Below, one piece after another: positions 22,139 to 22,580 of a stretch of DNA of 22,580 bases. The first letter of the stretch is position 1. Each line of letters opens with the position of its first letter. Where the stretch lies: contig JBFJPL010000065.1 of NCBI GenBank assembly GCA_041617155.1, positions 1 through 22,580 of the forward strand, read 5' to 3'. A program made the translations under genes and the position numbers. Below the pieces are notes generated by a model. It was not told the DNA's origin. It did not search any database and worked only from the letters and a program-made list of their open reading frames with translations. Source of the stretch: CAMYKD01 sp041617155. GTDB taxonomy: Bacteria; Pseudomonadota; Alphaproteobacteria; Kiloniellales; JAKSDN01.

Positions 22139-22477
22139 CTAGCCCCTTCTCACCCGGAAGCGCCGGGTGAAGCCGAAGGGGCGCCAGACGCCGGCCGGCT
22201 CGCCGACCAGCGGCAGGCGGAAGGCCGGGCGGTCGAGCAGCTCGACGAACCAGGGGCGCTCGTCGAAGAACTCGAAGCGCAGGGTCCGGTCCGAGAGCGG
22301 GCAGAGGTCGCGGAACAGGCCCGTGCCGGTCGGCCAGACCAGGGTGGCGCGGTCGCGGTGCGGTGGTTCGGTTCGCCCTCTTCCGCCCAGGCCTCCTCGC
22401 CGGCGTCGCATCAGGCGATCCGGAACGGCCGGTTCAGGTGACATGGCTGCAATCGGCGGCGCGACGACGGGTCGCAC
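22139..22477 (-). CDS. Unknown protein whose 3' end is duplicated nearby; start uncertain
   Basis: A frame from GTG 22477 to TAG gives 112 residues; an ATG at 22444 would give 101. The coding-like part runs from about residue 43: ATLVWPTGTGLFRDLCPLSD, then LRFEFFDERPWFVELLDRPA to the end RVRRG. The first 40 residues are Arg/Pro-rich and unconvincing. Eighteen nt upstream of the GTG, in the same frame, an ATG (22495) with a near-perfect AGGAGGAG site is stopped after three codons by TAG. The gene may therefore start with a leader, or be recently broken. Third-position-only differences from its duplicated 3' end support real coding. No family recognised. Confidence 0.5.
   Translation of the reverse strand: MRPVVAPPIAAMSPEPAVPDRLMRRRRGGLGGRGRTEPPHRDRATLVWPTGTGLFRDLCPLSDRTLRFEFFDERPWFVELLDRPAFRLPLVGEPAGVWRPFGFTRRFRVRRG
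22143..22282. repeat. Direct repeat copy 2 (140 bp), within the 3' end of the unknown gene
   Basis: Partner of 21431-21570, same orientation. It contains a perfect 7-bp hairpin, CACCCGG (22151-22157) with CCGGGTG (22163-22169), just inside the gene's stop; in copy 1 one base change breaks the innermost pair. Confidence 0.95.
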
Positions 22478-22580
22478 TGCCGCCTAGGCCCGCATTTCTC
22501 CTCCTGGCCACGGTCTGCGCGGCATTGTCCGGCCGGCAGGGTAGGAAAGCCGTGCGGCGCGATGCCGGCGCATCGGGCAA
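22478..22580. other. Right edge without an assigned gene
   Basis: The stretch holds only the strong ribosome-binding site and 3-codon frame at 22484-22505 (minus strand). I see no other gene, RNA or repeat up to the window end. Confidence 0.4.

Noticed and set aside
1..22580. CRISPR array, tRNA, rRNA, transposase or phage integrase
   Set aside because: No regular short repeats with spacers, no cloverleaf or rRNA-like sequence, and no recombinase-like protein were seen on either strand.

Overview
This GC-rich window (well above 60% G+C by eye) reads as an alphaproteobacterial chromosome, most like Rhodospirillales or relatives. Evidence: the gene order yebC-ruvC-ruvA-ruvB-ybgC-tolQ-tolR-tolA-tolB-pal-cpoB-tilS-ftsH-folP-glmM-thiD, a DHPS with a ~98-residue N-terminal extension, a Pro/Glu-rich TolA, and a copy of the 'VIAGLDPAIQ'-type palindromic intergenic repeat common in this class. 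The taxonomic call is inference from gene order and protein style.

Left edge (1-1271): the C-terminal tail of a MocR/PdxR-like regulator (+), a small membrane-anchored unknown protein (-), an AT-rich intergenic region, and a four-helix DUF6524-like membrane protein (+).

Core block (1311-16875, all minus strand, transcribed right to left): YebC; the RuvABC Holliday-junction machinery; YbgC thioesterase; the complete Tol-Pal envelope system (TolQ, TolR, TolA, TolB, Pal, CpoB); TilS for tRNA-Ile2 lysidine; the FtsH membrane protease; dihydropteroate synthase (FolP); phosphoglucosamine mutase (GlmM); and ThiD. Many junctions are 4-nt ATGA/GTGA overlaps (ruvC/ruvA, ruvA/ruvB, ruvB/ybgC, cpoB/tilS), so translational coupling is likely. 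A rho-independent terminator lies between ftsH and folP, and a long GC-rich hairpin lies between pal and cpoB. A 13-codon leader ORF with a good Shine-Dalgarno ends exactly on the glmM start codon.

Right part (17119-22580): a 91-codon unknown gene (+) and a YmdB-family phosphodiesterase (-), then an accessory region of uncharacterised genes: a small double-CxxC protein, a cytoplasmic HExxH protein, a tight three-gene operon with two probable paralogues, a three-helix membrane protein, and an unknown ~110-residue protein. Two small genes each sit between direct repeats made from the end of a neighbouring gene. The double-CxxC gene lies between two copies of the ymdB 5' end plus upstream region, spaced 704 bp. 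The membrane-protein gene lies between two copies of the 3' end of the unknown gene at 22139, spaced 712 bp. In the second pair all five mismatches over 140 bp fall at third codon positions, so both copies seem to have been protein-coding until recently. This repeat-flanked architecture is the most unusual signal here. No rRNA, tRNA, CRISPR array or transposase was seen.
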